This document shows positions 24,930-37,200 of a stretch of DNA of 64,000 nt, one piece after another. The notes beneath the pieces are model-generated. The model was not told where the DNA came from. It ran no database searches and worked only from the letters and a program-made list of their open reading frames with translations. Position 1 is the first letter of the stretch; each line of letters begins with the position of its first letter. Origin of the DNA: Paguma larvata (Eukaryota > Chordata > Mammalia > Carnivora > Viverridae); NCBI GenBank assembly GCA_030068075.1, contig CM057843.1, positions 35,683,332 to 35,747,331 on the forward strand. The letters are read 5' to 3'. A program made the position numbers and the translations under genes.

Positions 24930-27812
24930 TTCCTGTTCTGTGTCCTGGGAGGTTTCTCTGGAACACGACCACGATGTGTTTGGTGGCCATTGATGGATCG
25001 CTAGTGTGAGTGTTGGTTCAGAAGCTGCCCTCCACAACCCGCAGATCGGAGAAGCCCCAAGAGAGGGAGCAATGTTGGGGCTGAGCGTAGGAATGGCAGG
25101 TGGCGGAGTGGGCCGGGGGGCCGGGTACCCCTCTGTGACTGATTAAAGTCCGTCCGGTGGGCCTGTCACCACGTCTGTGTGCCACGCTTCTCAAAGCAGG
25201 ACGCTGTTCAGCATGCAAATGACCCTCCCACCTCACACATCCTGAGTCCGGTTCTCTGACAGGGGAACCCGCAATGACTCTCTGTCATCACTGAGTTCTC
25301 GAGGTGACTCTCAGACGCAGTGACGTTGGAGAGCTACAGCTCTGGGGATTGCAAGTGCTAGTCTTGTACTAGGTTAGAGTTACTTAAAACTAAAACAAAC
25401 CAACAAAAAGCGTCTCTATGATTGGGATGGTGTCGGGGGTAAGTTATTAAAACCAGAGCACCCCATTACATAAAACAGATGGTCATGTGGAAATGCGGGT
25501 AGCAACTCAAGGCAGGTAATAACAGCTAATAACTCTGGCCTCCCGTTTTTAAAGCCCCAAGATTCATTCTTGTTACCCTTCAGAGGCAGCCAGGCGCCTG
25601 GAGAACAAATCCAATGTAGTCCTCTCAGACGCCAGCTTATTAGTTTAAAGAGAGAAATAAAGCCATCCGTGTGTCTGCTTGCTCAAGCCGAGCAGCGTCT
25701 ATAGCCTTGTCAAGATACCCAAGAAGGGAAATCATAATGAACCCATTTTATTGATTTCCCTGTAGAATAACACTGTCCCATAGACCACAAATAGCAAGGA
25801 TCCACTGGGGTAATGCCTTCTTTCCCTGGAAACAGACCTCAGGGGACTCAGAACTCTTGCCAAGTGAACGCAGAATTATGACGGAATGAGATAAACGTGT
25901 AAGGGCATCAGGCCGAGAGTTCCCATTTATCTCGAGGTAGAAGCAGCTGTGCTTCTGGGACCAAAATTCCTTGACGTTAAACACCCAGAAGCTTCTCCCT
26001 GGGCCAGTCTCACAGACACTCTGATGTCCGCCTTGATGAGCCTTGATGCCCGTGCTCTCGTATTTGAATTCAGCCCTGCTGGACACAGTCTGGTCTTCGT
26101 TGGCCAGGAACCCTCTGTCTCCTGGAGCCGATTTTGCCAAGCTCTGCTGCGGTCCAGTATGATGGAGCCTGGAGTTCGTTCATTCCCAAAGAAGGCTCAT
26201 TTCCCTCATCTCTTTGTCCCCGAGGGAGGAGGGTCACTTCACTGCAGCTCCATGTTTCAGCGAGTCCCTTTATCATAATTCTTTCCAGAAGCATCTTCCC
26301 TGAAACCTGATACCCCTGTCTTCCAGGTGATCGCCCTGAAGTAACTCCAGGTGGTAGAAGGGCAATGTTTACCTTACTTCCAGTTCTTAGCTTCTGCTCT
26401 GTGGCTCTCTCCCCACCCCCGGCCCCACGCCAGCTGTAGGGGGTCAGGGAGACCTCCAAAATTAATATGCAGAATTTTGCATCTGCGTTCTGAGAAGGGA
26501 GGCCACCCACAGCCGTCATCTTCCCCAACACATCATGCGATCCTCCAAATTTAGGAGTTACTTCTAGGATGAAGGTCCTTTGACGAACCGGTGTCCAGAC
26601 TAGGGACATAGAACTTGGGACATAGGTGATACCTTGAAAACAAAGGCATAAATACATGCTGTGAACGTCAATTTGCAGGTAGCTTTTGCTCCAAGTAGAA
26701 GGAATCTTAGAGACTTCTAGGCCATCCCCAGCCCCGTGGCTTTCCGGACAGATGACGTGCTTCTGTAGAGACTGCCCAGGAAAGCGAGTGGTGGGCTGAG
26801 CAGGCTGGAGACAGGCTCTCCTCTTTGCCCTGTGCTTTCCCCCAACCTCTGCCTTCAGGTTGTGTCTGGAGTATCTGAAATTTCAGTAACATTAAAGCTG
26901 GGGGCGAAAGAACCAACAAGATGATGTAGAATTGAGTTCAGCACACCAGCCTCGGCCTGTAAAGGACAGACCCCAGTGTGCCAGCACATTGAAAAGCCAC
27001 CCACAGAGTGACAAGGTGGCAGCGTGGAAGCAGGAGTAGAGTGTTTGCCAGGAGAAATGATGGTCGGCGCTCTTGGATTCACGCTGAGAGAAGCCAAGAG
27101 AAACCTCCTCCTCTTCCCATTCACCAGGCTTTCTAGGAACGGTGGGATTCCAAGATCTGCTTAAGGAAGGAGAACATTCCTGCGTTGAATTAAGGCACCC
27201 AGCTGAAATGTGGTTTCTCTCGTGTCCCTCTGAAATGTTCGAAAGACCTAGGAAAAGACAGAAACCCACAGCTGAGACTGACAAACTACTTCAGTGTTAA
27301 AGAAGTTTCTCCCAACTTTTAGCCTCATGAGTCTGCATTAAAAAAAAAAAAAAAAAAATGTCTCCATGGTCTGGCCATCCTTGGTGGATGATAGACAGCA
27401 AAGCCTCATGCTCCTTCGGGAAAGCCGGAAGATTCTTTATGTCTCCCCCTTGGCTCAGAGAAACAGGGTCTTCAGAAGCCAAAAACAAAAATAAAACAAA
27501 CAAACAAAAAAAAAAAACCCGGCAGGCAGCCCTTTGATTTCAGGGAGCCAAAACCCTGTTCTCTCTTGCCATCCCACACAGCGTAACTTCCAAAAGAAAA
27601 AAAGCGTTGGCCATAGGAAAGGACTGGTCCTGGTGGATTATGTCCTGAGGGTCGTGAGCCCCGTGTGTGAAGCACACATGTGTGGATGCGTGTGGAGGTA
27701 TGAACCTGAACGTCAGTGCAGGATTTTTAACTTTAAATAGACGCCAGTGACTCGGCGTGCATGCAGTTGTCCTGCACTGTGACAGGGATGTGACCTCACT
27801 GGGTCCAGCTCG
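24930..27812. other. Intronic span, no gene recognised
   Basis: I recognise no exon or repeat family here. It has an A-run at about 27340-27358 and another at 27507-27518. A 195-codon minus-strand frame (26070-26657) has no domain I recognise and is probably chance. Confidence 0.55.
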
Positions 27813-27826
27813 AGTGCCAGGCTAGT

Positions 27827-28031
27827 TGTTGTTGGTGTTGTTTCTTATGTTTTATGTATTTTCTGAGAGCGTGTGCGTGAGGAAGGGGCAGAGAGAGAAG
27901 GACTGAGGATCCAAAGTGGACTCCGCGCTGACAGCAGCGAGCCCAAAGCGGGGCTCATACTCTCAAAACAGTGAGATCATGACCTGAGCCGAAGTTGGAC
28001 ACTCAACCTACTGAGCCACCCAGGTGCCCCA
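27827..28031 (-). mobile_element. CanSINE, feliform type, antisense
   Basis: TTATGTATTTTCTGAGAGCG start, GGATCCAAAGTGGACTCCGC body, then the head CTACTGAGCCACCCAGGTGC. Target duplications lie at 27813-27826 and 28032-28045 (13 of 14). Confidence 0.95.
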
Positions 28032-28872
28032 AGTGCCAGGCCAGTGTTGAGGGAAGAGAACTCACTAGTATCCAAGTAGACAGTGGACAGAGCCAGTGGG
28101 GAATCTAAACATAGCGTCCTTTGGCAAACACCAAGTCTGGATATAGCTTTCCTCATATATCCCTCTGGATATAGCTTTACTCGTTTTGCAAATGAATAAA
28201 GAAGGAAAACATACACATAATATGTAACCCATTTAAAATATATATTGAGGAATAAAGAAAAGGGAGTATCGTGGAGAACATATTTAAAGATGAATTGCTG
28301 AGGGGGCAAAGACTACAAAACATCGTTTGCGAAAGCTCTGTGTAAGCTTCCGTAGAATGCAGGAATACAGCATCTCCAGAAAACAGGAAGCCCTTTGAGC
28401 CAAAAGGTTGAAACGTAAACAGGCTGAGACTTTCTTTCTTTTTTTAATGACAGCAGGATATACAAGGAGGCAGACCAGATGAAGGGAGGTGGGCAAGTGA
28501 GAAACGCCTGCAAACAAGCTTAGATTGCAGGAACATGATTAAAATCATCATGGACCAATAAAAGCCGAGGTGGCACTGTAGAAAATCAGATGAGTGCTAT
28601 GGAAGAATCCCGAGGAGCGCTTTCAGAACACAGGGAAAAAGACAAAATGACGATAAAGAGAGAGAAGGTAATACAAATGGAAGACTCGGAACAGAGATGA
28701 CTTGAGAATCATGGTGTTTGTCCTAAGGATGAAAGAACAAAAATGGAAACAGGAAGCAATAATTCCATATGACAGGAACAAATTTATGAGCATTCAAACC
28801 AAAGGAAATGAACTCCGTCCCAGCAAAAGTAATGGAGGGAAGTCTACAGCTAGAAACATTCTAGAACATTCT

Positions 28873-29179
28873 TTTTTTCCCAAGTTTTTATTTAAATTCC
28901 TGTTAGAGAACATACTATATATACTGTTAGTTTCAGATGTAGAATTTAGTGATTCAGTGAGGGGCCTGGGTGGCTCAGTCAGTTAAGCGTCCGACTTTGG
29001 CTCAGGTCATGAGCTCGCAGTCTGTGACTTCAAGCCCCACATCGGGCTCTTTGCTGATAGCTCAGAGCCTGGAGCCTACTTCGTATTCTGTCTCCCTGTC
29101 TCTGCCCTTCCCCCACTTGCACTCACTCTCTCAAAACTAAACACTAAAAAAAAAATTTTAAAGATTTTAGTGATTCATC
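28873..29179 (-). mobile_element. Strongly 5'-truncated carnivore L1 3' end, split by a SINE
   Basis: Only about 86 bp of L1 is present, in antisense: a T-run, then AGTTTTTATTTAAATTCCTG and TTAGTTTCAGATGTAGAATT, the complement of a common carnivore L1 3' end. Target duplications lie at 28857-28872 and 29180-29195 (15 of 16). A CanSINE sits inside it. Confidence 0.8.
28957..29165 (+). mobile_element. CanSINE, sense, inserted in an L1 stub
   Basis: Head GGGGCCTGGGTGGCTCAGTC, body AGCTCAGAGCCTGGAGCCTA, and A-tail. The 12 bp target duplication TTTAGTGATTCA is exact at 28945-28956 and 29166-29177. Confidence 0.97.
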
Positions 29180-29567
29180 CATTCTAGAAGATTCTTAATC
29201 ACAAAGCAAACAAATGCCTTTCCTCCAGGATATACAGATTACATAGAAGACAACAAACACCAAGTTGGCATTAGACTTCTCCTTGTACGCAGGACTTAAT
29301 TTGAGGAGGAAAGGATGCATCACTTACAGAGCTTCAAGAAGCAAAGTTTGTTGCTCCAGAATTTCTCACCTAGCCAGATTGCATTTACCCAGCCTGTTCT
29401 CAGATCTGTAAGGGCTCAGACCATACACCCCCATGTGCCTTTCTTGAAAGTCATTTAAAGGCAAGCTAAACAGGACTATGAGGCGAAGTAAAATTAAAAA
29501 TTCAGAAATGGGGTAGTCCCAATACATGAGGACAAGTAGTCAGCATTAAAATCAGTCGAACCTACTT

Positions 29568-29724
29568 GGGGCGCCTGGCTGGCTAGGCATGATCTCACAG
29601 TTTGTGAGATCAGGGCCCACGTCGGGCTCTGCAGGGACGGTGCAGAGCCTGCTTAAGATTCTCTCTCCCTCTTGCTTTGGCCCTCTCCCCCTCTTGTGCA
29701 CTCTTTCAAAAAAAAAAATAATAA
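29568..29724 (+). mobile_element. CanSINE, sense, with internal deletion
   Basis: Head GGGGCGCCTGGCTGGCTAGG joins directly to CATGATCTCACAGTTTGTGA, so about 40 bp of the tRNA-like region (most of the A box to B box spacer) is missing. The tail is an A-run at 29708-29719. Confidence 0.9.
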
Positions 29725-30168
29725 AACGAGCTAAACATACAGCTAAACATAATGTAAAAAACAATTATGAAAAACTACACATTGTATAAGGAAACTAGGC
29801 ATCCCAAATTCTAGATAATTCTATGGTAATAAAGAATGGTAAATGGGTGATAAGGTAGTAGACTACCCATGCAGACACCCTCATACACTAGAGGGAGGGA
29901 ATCAGAAGATACTATTTCCTTCTTTGACGATCAGAGAAATGCAGAATAAAAACAAGGGGGGGGCAGATATTTTTTACAGTCTACGGTAGAATTAAAGCAA
30001 GGTTTTTTATTCTTTCTACAATTCTTGGAAAAGATGAATGCAACCAAAACACAGTGTAACAAAAGACTGAAAACAAATCACAAGCAGGCAGAAGCGTGAC
30101 AATGGAAGTCAAGACACAGGCAGCAGACAGCAGTTCAGAGTGGAGGTTAAGAATATTCTAGAATCTGG

Positions 30169-30273
30169 GGGCTCCTAGCTGCCTTGGTCGGTAGAGCATG
30201 CGATTGTCGATCTCAGGGTTATGACTTCAAGCTCCATGTTGGGTGTGGAGCCTACTTTGAACCAAACAAACAA
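30169..30273 (+). mobile_element. Older, short CanSINE (SINEC1-like), sense
   Basis: CCTTGGTCGGTAGAGCATGC, TCGATCTCAGGGTTATGACT, TCCATGTTGGGTGTGGAGCC. It lacks the CT-rich region of the younger type. Target duplications at 30149-30168 and 30274-30293 match at 18 of 20. Confidence 0.88.
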
Positions 30274-30589
30274 AAGAATATACTGGAATCTGGCTGCCTG
30301 TGTTCTGGCCCCTCCCCCTGCTAGCTGGGTAACCTTGTGCTAGGTCCCCCTTCTTGCCTTCGAATTTCAGCTTTCCCGTCTATAAACTGTAGATACCAAG
30401 TTGTATTATTACAGAGGTTAACGTGTTCAGAGCTCTGAGCATTTCGCTGGACACATACTTGTGCTTACAAATAGGACCAAGTAACAGCTTTAAACTGCCC
30501 GTAGTTTTCAAATTGGCTTTTTTTGTTTTTCTTTTTAATAAAAATTCAGCTATGTTAACAAGATTTGTATTTTGTTGGAGAAGAAAAAA

Positions 30590-31275
30590 AAAATCTTTTT
30601 CTACCCTTCCAGGTTCTCAGCTGGGACTCTTTTACCAAAAGACAGATTAACAAGAGAAAAGCATACACATCTACTTAATGTAAATTTTACATGACACAGG
30701 AGCTTTCATAAGGAAATACCCAAAGGAACTGTCAAACCCGAGTGTCCCTGTACTAGGTTTGATGACAAGTGTAAAGTCACAAGTAAACAGGACAGGATGG
30801 AAGGACATGAGCCGAGTACACTAACCTGGAGCTGGCGGGAGCACTTATTCAGGGCTGTTTATCGGGGTCCCTCCGTCTTCGGAGATCAGAGTGCTCCTTT
30901 CTTTTGGGTGTAGGGAGGACTGCTCTTGGAGGAGGAGGTTCAGAGAGCCCTTCGGGGCACCTGCCATTTCTCAAATTCCTTCAGCTTAAAATATTCAAGG
31001 TGCCAGGGGCACCCGGGTGGTTCAGTTGGTTAAGTGGCTGGCTCGGCTCAGGTCATGATCTCAATGGTCCATGAGTTTGAGCCCCACGTCGGGCTCTGCG
31101 CTGACAGCTCAGAGCCTGGTGCCTGCTTCCGATTCTGTGTCTCCCTCACTCGTGCTCTGTCTCTCTCTGTCCCTCAAAAACTGAATGTACATTAAAAAAA
31201 ATTTTTTTTAAATATTCACTATGCCAAAGTCATATTTTGGGGTGGCATGTCCTGAACCCCATCAACCTAAAAGCA
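30590..31275. mobile_element. Old interspersed repeat, class not assigned, split by a SINE
   Basis: Sequence before (CTACCCTTCCAGGTTCTCAG, AACAAGAGAAAAGCATACAC) and after (GGGGTGGCATGTCCTGAACC) the SINE at 31006-31209 looks like two halves of one element that I recognise but cannot name. Confidence 0.4.
31006..31209 (+). mobile_element. CanSINE, sense
   Basis: Head GGGGCACCCGGGTGGTTCAG, GAGCCCCACGTCGGGCTCTG, and A/T tail. Target duplications lie at 30989-31005 and 31210-31226 (14 of 17). Confidence 0.94.
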
Positions 31276-31389
31276 AAATGATTCACAAACCTAAGAGTAA
31301 GAAACAGGAAGAGCTTTGCTAGGTGGAGCGCAAAAAGCGGCTGAAACGGAATTGCCCTGCACACCCGGATGGGAAGGCTTCTTCTACAA

Positions 31390-32006
31390 CACGTGGAAAT
31401 CTAGAACGATGTAATTCACAAGGTCAAATACGGTGCAGTCGACGGCCCGTTGTAAACTAACCGCAGCCACACGACCCAGAGGAGAAGATAGGCTCATGCC
31501 ACAGATGTCGTTGGGAAAGTTGCCTAAACGTGCGTCTGGAAGAAAAAATAAATTAGATCTTGCCTCATGCTGCGCACCAAAATAAATTTCAAATGCATTT
31601 AGAAATTACAAAAAAGAAAATAATCAAAGAAGACATAAGTGAATATTTAGTTAATGTCAGGGTAAGAATTTTCTAAACATAAAAGATGGAAGAAATAAAA
31701 AGGGAAATGTTTGACAGATTTAACCGTCTAAAAATGCAAGTCCCTGTGTTTTTAGAGGCATCGTGAAGGAAATCTGAATGCAATTTGCAGCAAATAGGAC
31801 AAAGGCTGTTGTCATTCATTGAGGTCTAAGGAGCTCTTCTGACCCAGCGAGAAAATTCTTTGACGCCCTGTAGGAAACTTGAGCAAGGAGTTGAGTCAAA
31901 GAAAAAGAAATAGCAATGACCAAAATAACCATAACCATATGGGAGAGTAAACAAACAGGAATTTCAACCTGAAAAGCAATCAGTGAAGCCAGAGTTACAC
32001 TGTTAT

Positions 32007-32056
<50 letters not shown>

Positions 32057-32460
32057 ACTTACCATACCCTTGGCAAGACTTTGGGGGAGTAATTTGGTGA
32101 TCCATGTTGAGAGTCTTGAATGATTTTGTACTCAATGATTTCACCCCTGAGAATGCGTCCTAAGGAAAAATATGAGAAACGCAGATGAGTATTTGTGCAT
32201 GATGGTCGGTTGCTATATTCTTTACAGACATGAATTTCAAACTACACAGATAGCCCCAAACAGGGAACTGATTAAATCAGTTGCAACATAAAGCAGGATG
32301 TTAGGCTTTTAAAATGTTTTCAGAGCATGTGTTGTTCTGTTATAAAGGCAGGATCTGGAACTGGGTTCATAGATGTGAATTCTGTAAAAAGAAGTAAATA
32401 ACTAAATATTTCAGTAGAGCTTCATGCAGAGCAAAGGGCCTGGCAGTAAATACACCAACA
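31390..32460 (+). mobile_element. Degenerate old L1 (ORF2 end and 3' region), sense
   Basis: Matches an old L1 in order: AAATAAATTTCAAATGCATT, AGAATTTTCTAAACATAAAA, GACAGATTTAACCGTCTAAA, ATTTGCAGCAAATAGGACAA, then GGGAACTGATTAAATCAGTT and TTTTAAAATGTTTTCAGAGC. It has many stops and gaps. A TA/T microsatellite (32012-32056) lies inside it. Confidence 0.6.
32012..32056. repeat. TA microsatellite followed by a T-run
   Basis: About 14 TA units, then about 16 T. Likely variable in length and difficult to assemble. Confidence 0.92.
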
Positions 32461-32530
32461 TGCCAACGGTGGTTCTCTCTTACAGCAGAAGTTTAGGTGG
32501 TTTCCATTTTCCTCTTTATACTTCTATGTA

Positions 32531-32730
32531 GGGGCGCCTGGGCAGTTCAGTCAGCTGAGTGTCCAGCTCTTGATTTCAGCTCAGGTCGTGATCTCACCGT
32601 TCATGGGATCGAGCACCACGTCAGGCTCTGCGCTGGCAGTGCAGAGCCTGCTTGGGACTCCCTCTCTCCCTCTCTCTCTCTGCCCCTCCGCTGCTCTCTC
32701 TGTCTCTCAAAATAAATGAACTTTAAGAAA
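32531..32730 (+). mobile_element. CanSINE, sense
   Basis: Head GGGGCGCCTGGGCAGTTCAG, TTGATTTCAGCTCAGGTCGT, GGCAGTGCAGAGCCTGCTTG, CT-rich region and AAAATAAATGAACTTTAAG. No convincing target duplication. Confidence 0.93.
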
Positions 32731-32759
32731 TACAGTGTATTTTATTACGTATTTAAATT

Positions 32760-35700
32760 TTTTGTCTAATGAGTGTATTACTCTCACGAGAAAATAAATA
32801 TTTCTTAAAATCTTCCTGTTTTTGCAAAACCGTTTCAGTCTTCCATAACCTGGAAAACACTGTTTCTCACAACCGTATTCCATTCCTTTCAGAACATCAA
32901 GGTTATTGGACTTTAATAGACATTTTTATTGTCCACTAACTGTAAGAGAAAAAGTAGTGAAATATTTACGATCCTTTTCCAAGGACCAAATGTTACTTCC
33001 TCATCTCAGACCATAATCCTCCAAATTCTCTTTCATGGGTTTTATTCCAGTGGCCCTTTGATTGAAGAGTTGCTGACTCGTGTTTTCTGGCATATGAATG
33101 GCCACTGGATTAACAGGGACAGAAATTGCGTCCTTATCACCACACAGCGAGTCTCACCAATGAAACAGAACAATGAATAAATAGGTCCTAAAATGTGAAA
33201 TTACTTATGTGCCCGAATCCAGATTCATGTGTGGGTTATGTAGAGAAGGACAGGGACGCTGAGCAGGTGTATTTTGAGTGTATCTTATTCTGTTAGGTCT
33301 TTGTCGATAAAGGAACAAATATTACAAACATGGATAGGTCGTATTTTCTTAACAGGAAAGAGGTCGAAATTCAGATTCTGTAGGGTTCCACACAAATGGT
33401 ATCAGCAGACAGGACACGGCATAATAGTACGAATGCGCCAAACTGAGCGACTCCAGGACTCCCATTTTGTTCAGAGAATCACAGTCCTTGGTACTCAGTC
33501 CAGAGTTGTTCGTTGTCTTTGATGACACTTTGATGGCATTTGATGATGTCTTTGATGGCATTTTATTGCTGACATCTTGAGAAGTTCTACAGAGAGTAAA
33601 TGGCCCCTTCCGCTCTGTTTTCCCTGAAAGCTAAAGCTATGTTATATGCCCTCTAGTCTTTTTGGACTCAGTGGCACTGTCTTCAAAATCTAACCATTTT
33701 TTTTAAAAAAGTGTGTGACTCCTTTTGGCTGCTAGGTTTTTCCTTGTCTGAGAGTCCCTCCAAATGGACGCTTTTTGTACTGCAACCAAAAAATCAGTGC
33801 ACATTTTTCCTGTCTGCATTAGCTTTTCAGCCAAATAACCAGAATCCATTGGGCACTAGTGGGTTTCGCCTTGCCCGCTGCCGACCCCAGGGGGAAGTTA
33901 CCCAGTAGGGCATGGCGTGGCCGCTGCTCTCCAGTTGCTGTCGGTGTGCAGAGACAAAACTCTGGTGGCCTGAGCTGGCTGTGGAGTGGAAAGTCAGAGA
34001 AGAGGAGTCTTGAGCCCAGACAAGGACTAGTAGCACTGGGATGGATGGAAGTGTATGCTCCAGGTGGCCCAGGGATGGGGCAGTGTGGCCCCAGAAGCCC
34101 AGGACAGGGGCGGGTGGAGTTTCACCCATTTGGCAAAAAGTCACTGAGTAGGTACCAGCTGCTGTACTAGGCAGCAGGAGGTTAAAATCACTAGTAGCGA
34201 AGAGACTGGCCTCATCGGTGTGGAAGGGGCCTTTTGGGTTACGTAAGTACTGGATGTGACAGGTTGGGTGCGGTCGCATAACATAGTTAGCCAGTCAGAA
34301 CCAACGCCGGCTCCTGAGTCGTGCCACCGGGCACAGGTGAATGGACCAGAGTATGGAGTGTCTCTAAAACCTGGGCAGAAATAGGAAAGTACGTGATAGA
34401 GAATCCAGACCATTGGCATCTTTTCTGTATTTGGAGGCCTCAAAACTACAGTGCCACTCAGGTGATGATTGAAAATCTCTCAGTTCTGTTCTGTTCTGTT
34501 TGTGGGAGAAGAATGTGGCATTTCATTTCTTCCCGCTCAGGGATTCTGTGGAATCAGTCAGATGAGCAATGGTGACATGCAGGGCTGCCACCATGATAGG
34601 GTCTCATCTGTCCCATCCAGTCTTCGTTGGTGCCTGTTGGAAGTTACTTCCTTTTGCCGGCCCGAGCTCAACGGCTGACGGTCATGGCACCCACGTTCAA
34701 GCTAGTGGGGAAAACACACCACAGCTGCCATGGCCGCGGACGGACCACCTTACCAACACCTCCCGTCCGACAGTTGTTCCCAGCCAGTTTTCACTCCCGT
34801 TTCCAGGACTCCCCCAGTCCCCAGACCTCTTCCATCCCTGGCTGAAGCAGGGAATCCACCAAGAGAAATGCTGCCTGTCCCGGGCATGCAAGTTCTGGAA
34901 AGGTGTAGAGAAAGGAGAAAGATCCCTCAATCCTTACAGCAAATAAGTCCTCAGCTCAAGCGCATCACTGCCCTGAGCTGGCCATAAAAACTGTGATCAT
35001 GCTAACGGGGTTTATGGCTTCAGGAGAATAAAGAATCTCTAACCCGAGTCTTAGGGTGGACCTGTCTGCCACTCGGTTAAAACCCGGGCGCAGCAGGAAT
35101 GTGACTCAGGAGCCTCCCGGAGGTTGCCTAGGGCCCTTCCTCTGTGGTGGCCCTTCGGTGCCAGCCTGATGGCCTGTGGCCTTGCCAGGTCTGACGTGCC
35201 CTCCATCACCTGTGACGTGCTGCACCTGTGCCGGGGCCTGTCGGTCTGCCTGGTTTGGGAGGTTCCAACTCTGAGCCCCTAAGCCCGGAACCTTGCCTAT
35301 TGCTAGACAGCTTGGCCACCCCCGACACGTCTCGTGGGAGGGGCGTTCGGTAAATCCTGTTCCGGAAGCAATCTGTCACCCCACCGGTTTCCCATCAACA
35401 CGTGCCAAGCCGTTCTGGCTTCTGGTGCAGAACCGACTTGTAGCAACGTGAGGAAGCTGGCAGCTTCTCAGACACGGTTTTCTCCCCTGCAACATCGGCA
35501 GCAGAGGCCCCAAGTCAAGGCGAAAACAAACCTTGAGAACAGGGCGTTCTTCCTCGTAATGTGACCGGGAAAGTGTAATCTAGAGGAAACACGAGAACGT
35601 GGTGACGCGGCTGAACTTCAGCGTCGTTCTGAGCTAGCGGGGTGAAAGTTTTTCCCCTTTTTCTATCTGATCCAGCCCGTCGGCCACTTGAGATGCTCCT

Positions 35701-36383
35701 GAACTGAGCACCTAGGCTGTCGGGAGGGTAGCTGTCATCAGGACAAGCCCTTAGCTGCAGCTGGATTAACGAACAGAGCAGAGGGCCGTCTCCCGTGCCC
35801 AGCTCTCCTATAGTAGGTAGGCTTCTGTGCAACCCACTGCTCCTGGGCACACGTTCCTCAGTTTCCAAGCAGCTGTTGCGTAATTAAAGAACGGCCCCAC
35901 TGATGCCTTGTCAGGCTCACCATTTGCACTTGGTCCCCCGGGGGAGCCGAGGCGTGGAACAGGCCAGAGGGGCACGAACAACGTAGGGCCGGCCGTTTGC
36001 AGCAGGTCAGATGCTCCAGGAAGGAGGCTGCGAGTCAGGTTTGCCTGGGAGAGAAGACTACTCCACTACAAAAAAACTCCGTGCACCTGGAGGGAGAGAA
36101 AGTACGCACAAGTACACCTGAGAGGTGATGGCTTCCAGACGTTCTGAGACAGGAGAGGACAAGGACCAAGAACAACGACCCATCTAGTTCCTGGTGGGAG
36201 ACACACCCTCTCCTCCACTCTGGCTCAGGAGCCCTCTCAAGCCTTAGGACAAAATCAGAGCTCAAGAGGCTCAAATTAAAGCACCAGGAACCAGAAGGAA
36301 GCAGTCTTCACCAGGAAGTAGAGGCCTCTTTCCCATGTCACTTCCTCCTCGGTGTGCTGTCGAGATGGCGAGGCGGTATCAGA
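32760..36383. other. 3.6 kb intronic span, no gene recognised
   Basis: No SINE, exon or nameable old repeat was recognised. GC content rises in 33830-35960, which explains the overlapping open frames on both strands there. It does not have the CpG density of a promoter island by eye. Confidence 0.55.
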
Positions 36384-36620
36384 TCTGTATCAGGGATCAG
36401 TAACCTATGGCTTGCGGGCAGACATGGCCGTCGGCCTGTGGTTTTTAAATAAAGTTTTATTGGAACACAGTGTGTTCATTTGTTTACATATTGTCTACGG
36501 CTCCTTTTCTCTATGGCAGTAGGCTTGAGCAGTGATGGTGGGGGCTTTGTGGCCTGAAAAGCCCAGAGTATTTAGGGCCTGTTCCTGTATAGAAGTTTGC
36601 TCTCCTGTCCTGCACTAACA
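36384..36620. mobile_element. hAT-type (Charlie-like) DNA transposon fossil, opposite direction
   Basis: Reads GGGATCAGTAACCTATGGCT, TAAATAAAGTTTTATTGGAA, ATTGTCTACGGCTCCTTTTC, then GGGCCTGTTCCTGTATAGAA. It is the same family as 2088-2275 and 44708-44938, in reverse. Confidence 0.72.
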
Positions 36621-36649
36621 CCTGTACCTGGATGCAGAGGGTGAATAGA

Positions 36650-36845
36650 GAGCAGTGCTTAGACCCCAGACTCAAGACCCCTTTGCAGTCTTGACCCCAT
36701 CACTTACTAAATCACCGACCTTGAGCAAGTTACTTAACATCCTGGTGCCTCAGATCTCTGCTCTGGAAAATGGGCATCTGATTCATGACTTCCCAGGGGA
36801 GCAGTGAAGGCTAGGTGAGCAGGTATGGTAAGGCACCTGGGAATC
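36650..36845 (+). mobile_element. MIR fragment, sense
   Basis: GCAGTGCTTAGACCCCAGAC, CACCGACCTTGAGCAAGTTA, GGAAAATGGGCATCTGATTC, then GGTATGGTAAGGCACCTGG. Confidence 0.72.
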
Positions 36846-36861
36846 TGGCCATAAATCTATC

Positions 36862-37200
36862 TATTCTTTTTTGTTGAAATGGAATTCATACGTCATAAAG
36901 TTCACCCTTTTAAAGTGTACAGTTTAGCGGTTGCTGGCATATTCAATAAGATTATGCATCCCTGCAAGTCCAGATCGTTTTCAACACCCCACCTAAGAAA
37001 GGAACTCCTGATTTGATATCCGTGCTGGGCGGAATGGTGACTATACAGAGGTATCCAGTCCTAACCTCTGTAATCTATAAATGTGAGTTTATTTGGGGGC
37101 AAAAAAAAAGTGTGTGTGTAGATATGAAGGGTGTGTGGAATCTCGAGACGGGGAGATGATTTGAAATGGATGTGATCACTTATGTCCTTATAAGAGAGAC
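36862..37200. mobile_element. Old repeat pieces (L1-type and unassigned)
   Basis: 36862-37015 resembles an L1 3' region (CACCCTTTTAAAGTGTACAG). 37020-37200 resembles another old eutherian repeat (GGTATCCAGTCCTAACCTCT, then GTGATCACTTATGTCCTTAT). Neither family is assigned with certainty. Confidence 0.45.

Larger units (their letters stand above)
28430..29560 (+). mobile_element. Degenerate LINE (L1/HAL1-like), tentative
   Basis: This A-rich sequence resembles old L1-related ORF1/3' sequence: ATGGAAACAGGAAGCAATAA, then GCTTCAAGAAGCAAAGTTTG, CAGAATTTCTCACCTAGCCA, and ATGAGGCGAAGTAAAATTAA. The middle is interrupted by a younger L1 stub and SINE. There is no intact coding frame. Confidence 0.35.

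Noticed and set aside
26070..26657. 195-codon minus-strand open frame
   Set aside because: No recognisable domain, no promoter or splice evidence, and codon usage looks random. A protein search and RNA-seq would settle it.
33830..36150. GC-rich region considered as an alternative promoter or CpG island
   Set aside because: CpG density by eye is moderate and patchy, with no TATA or initiator arrangement that stands out.
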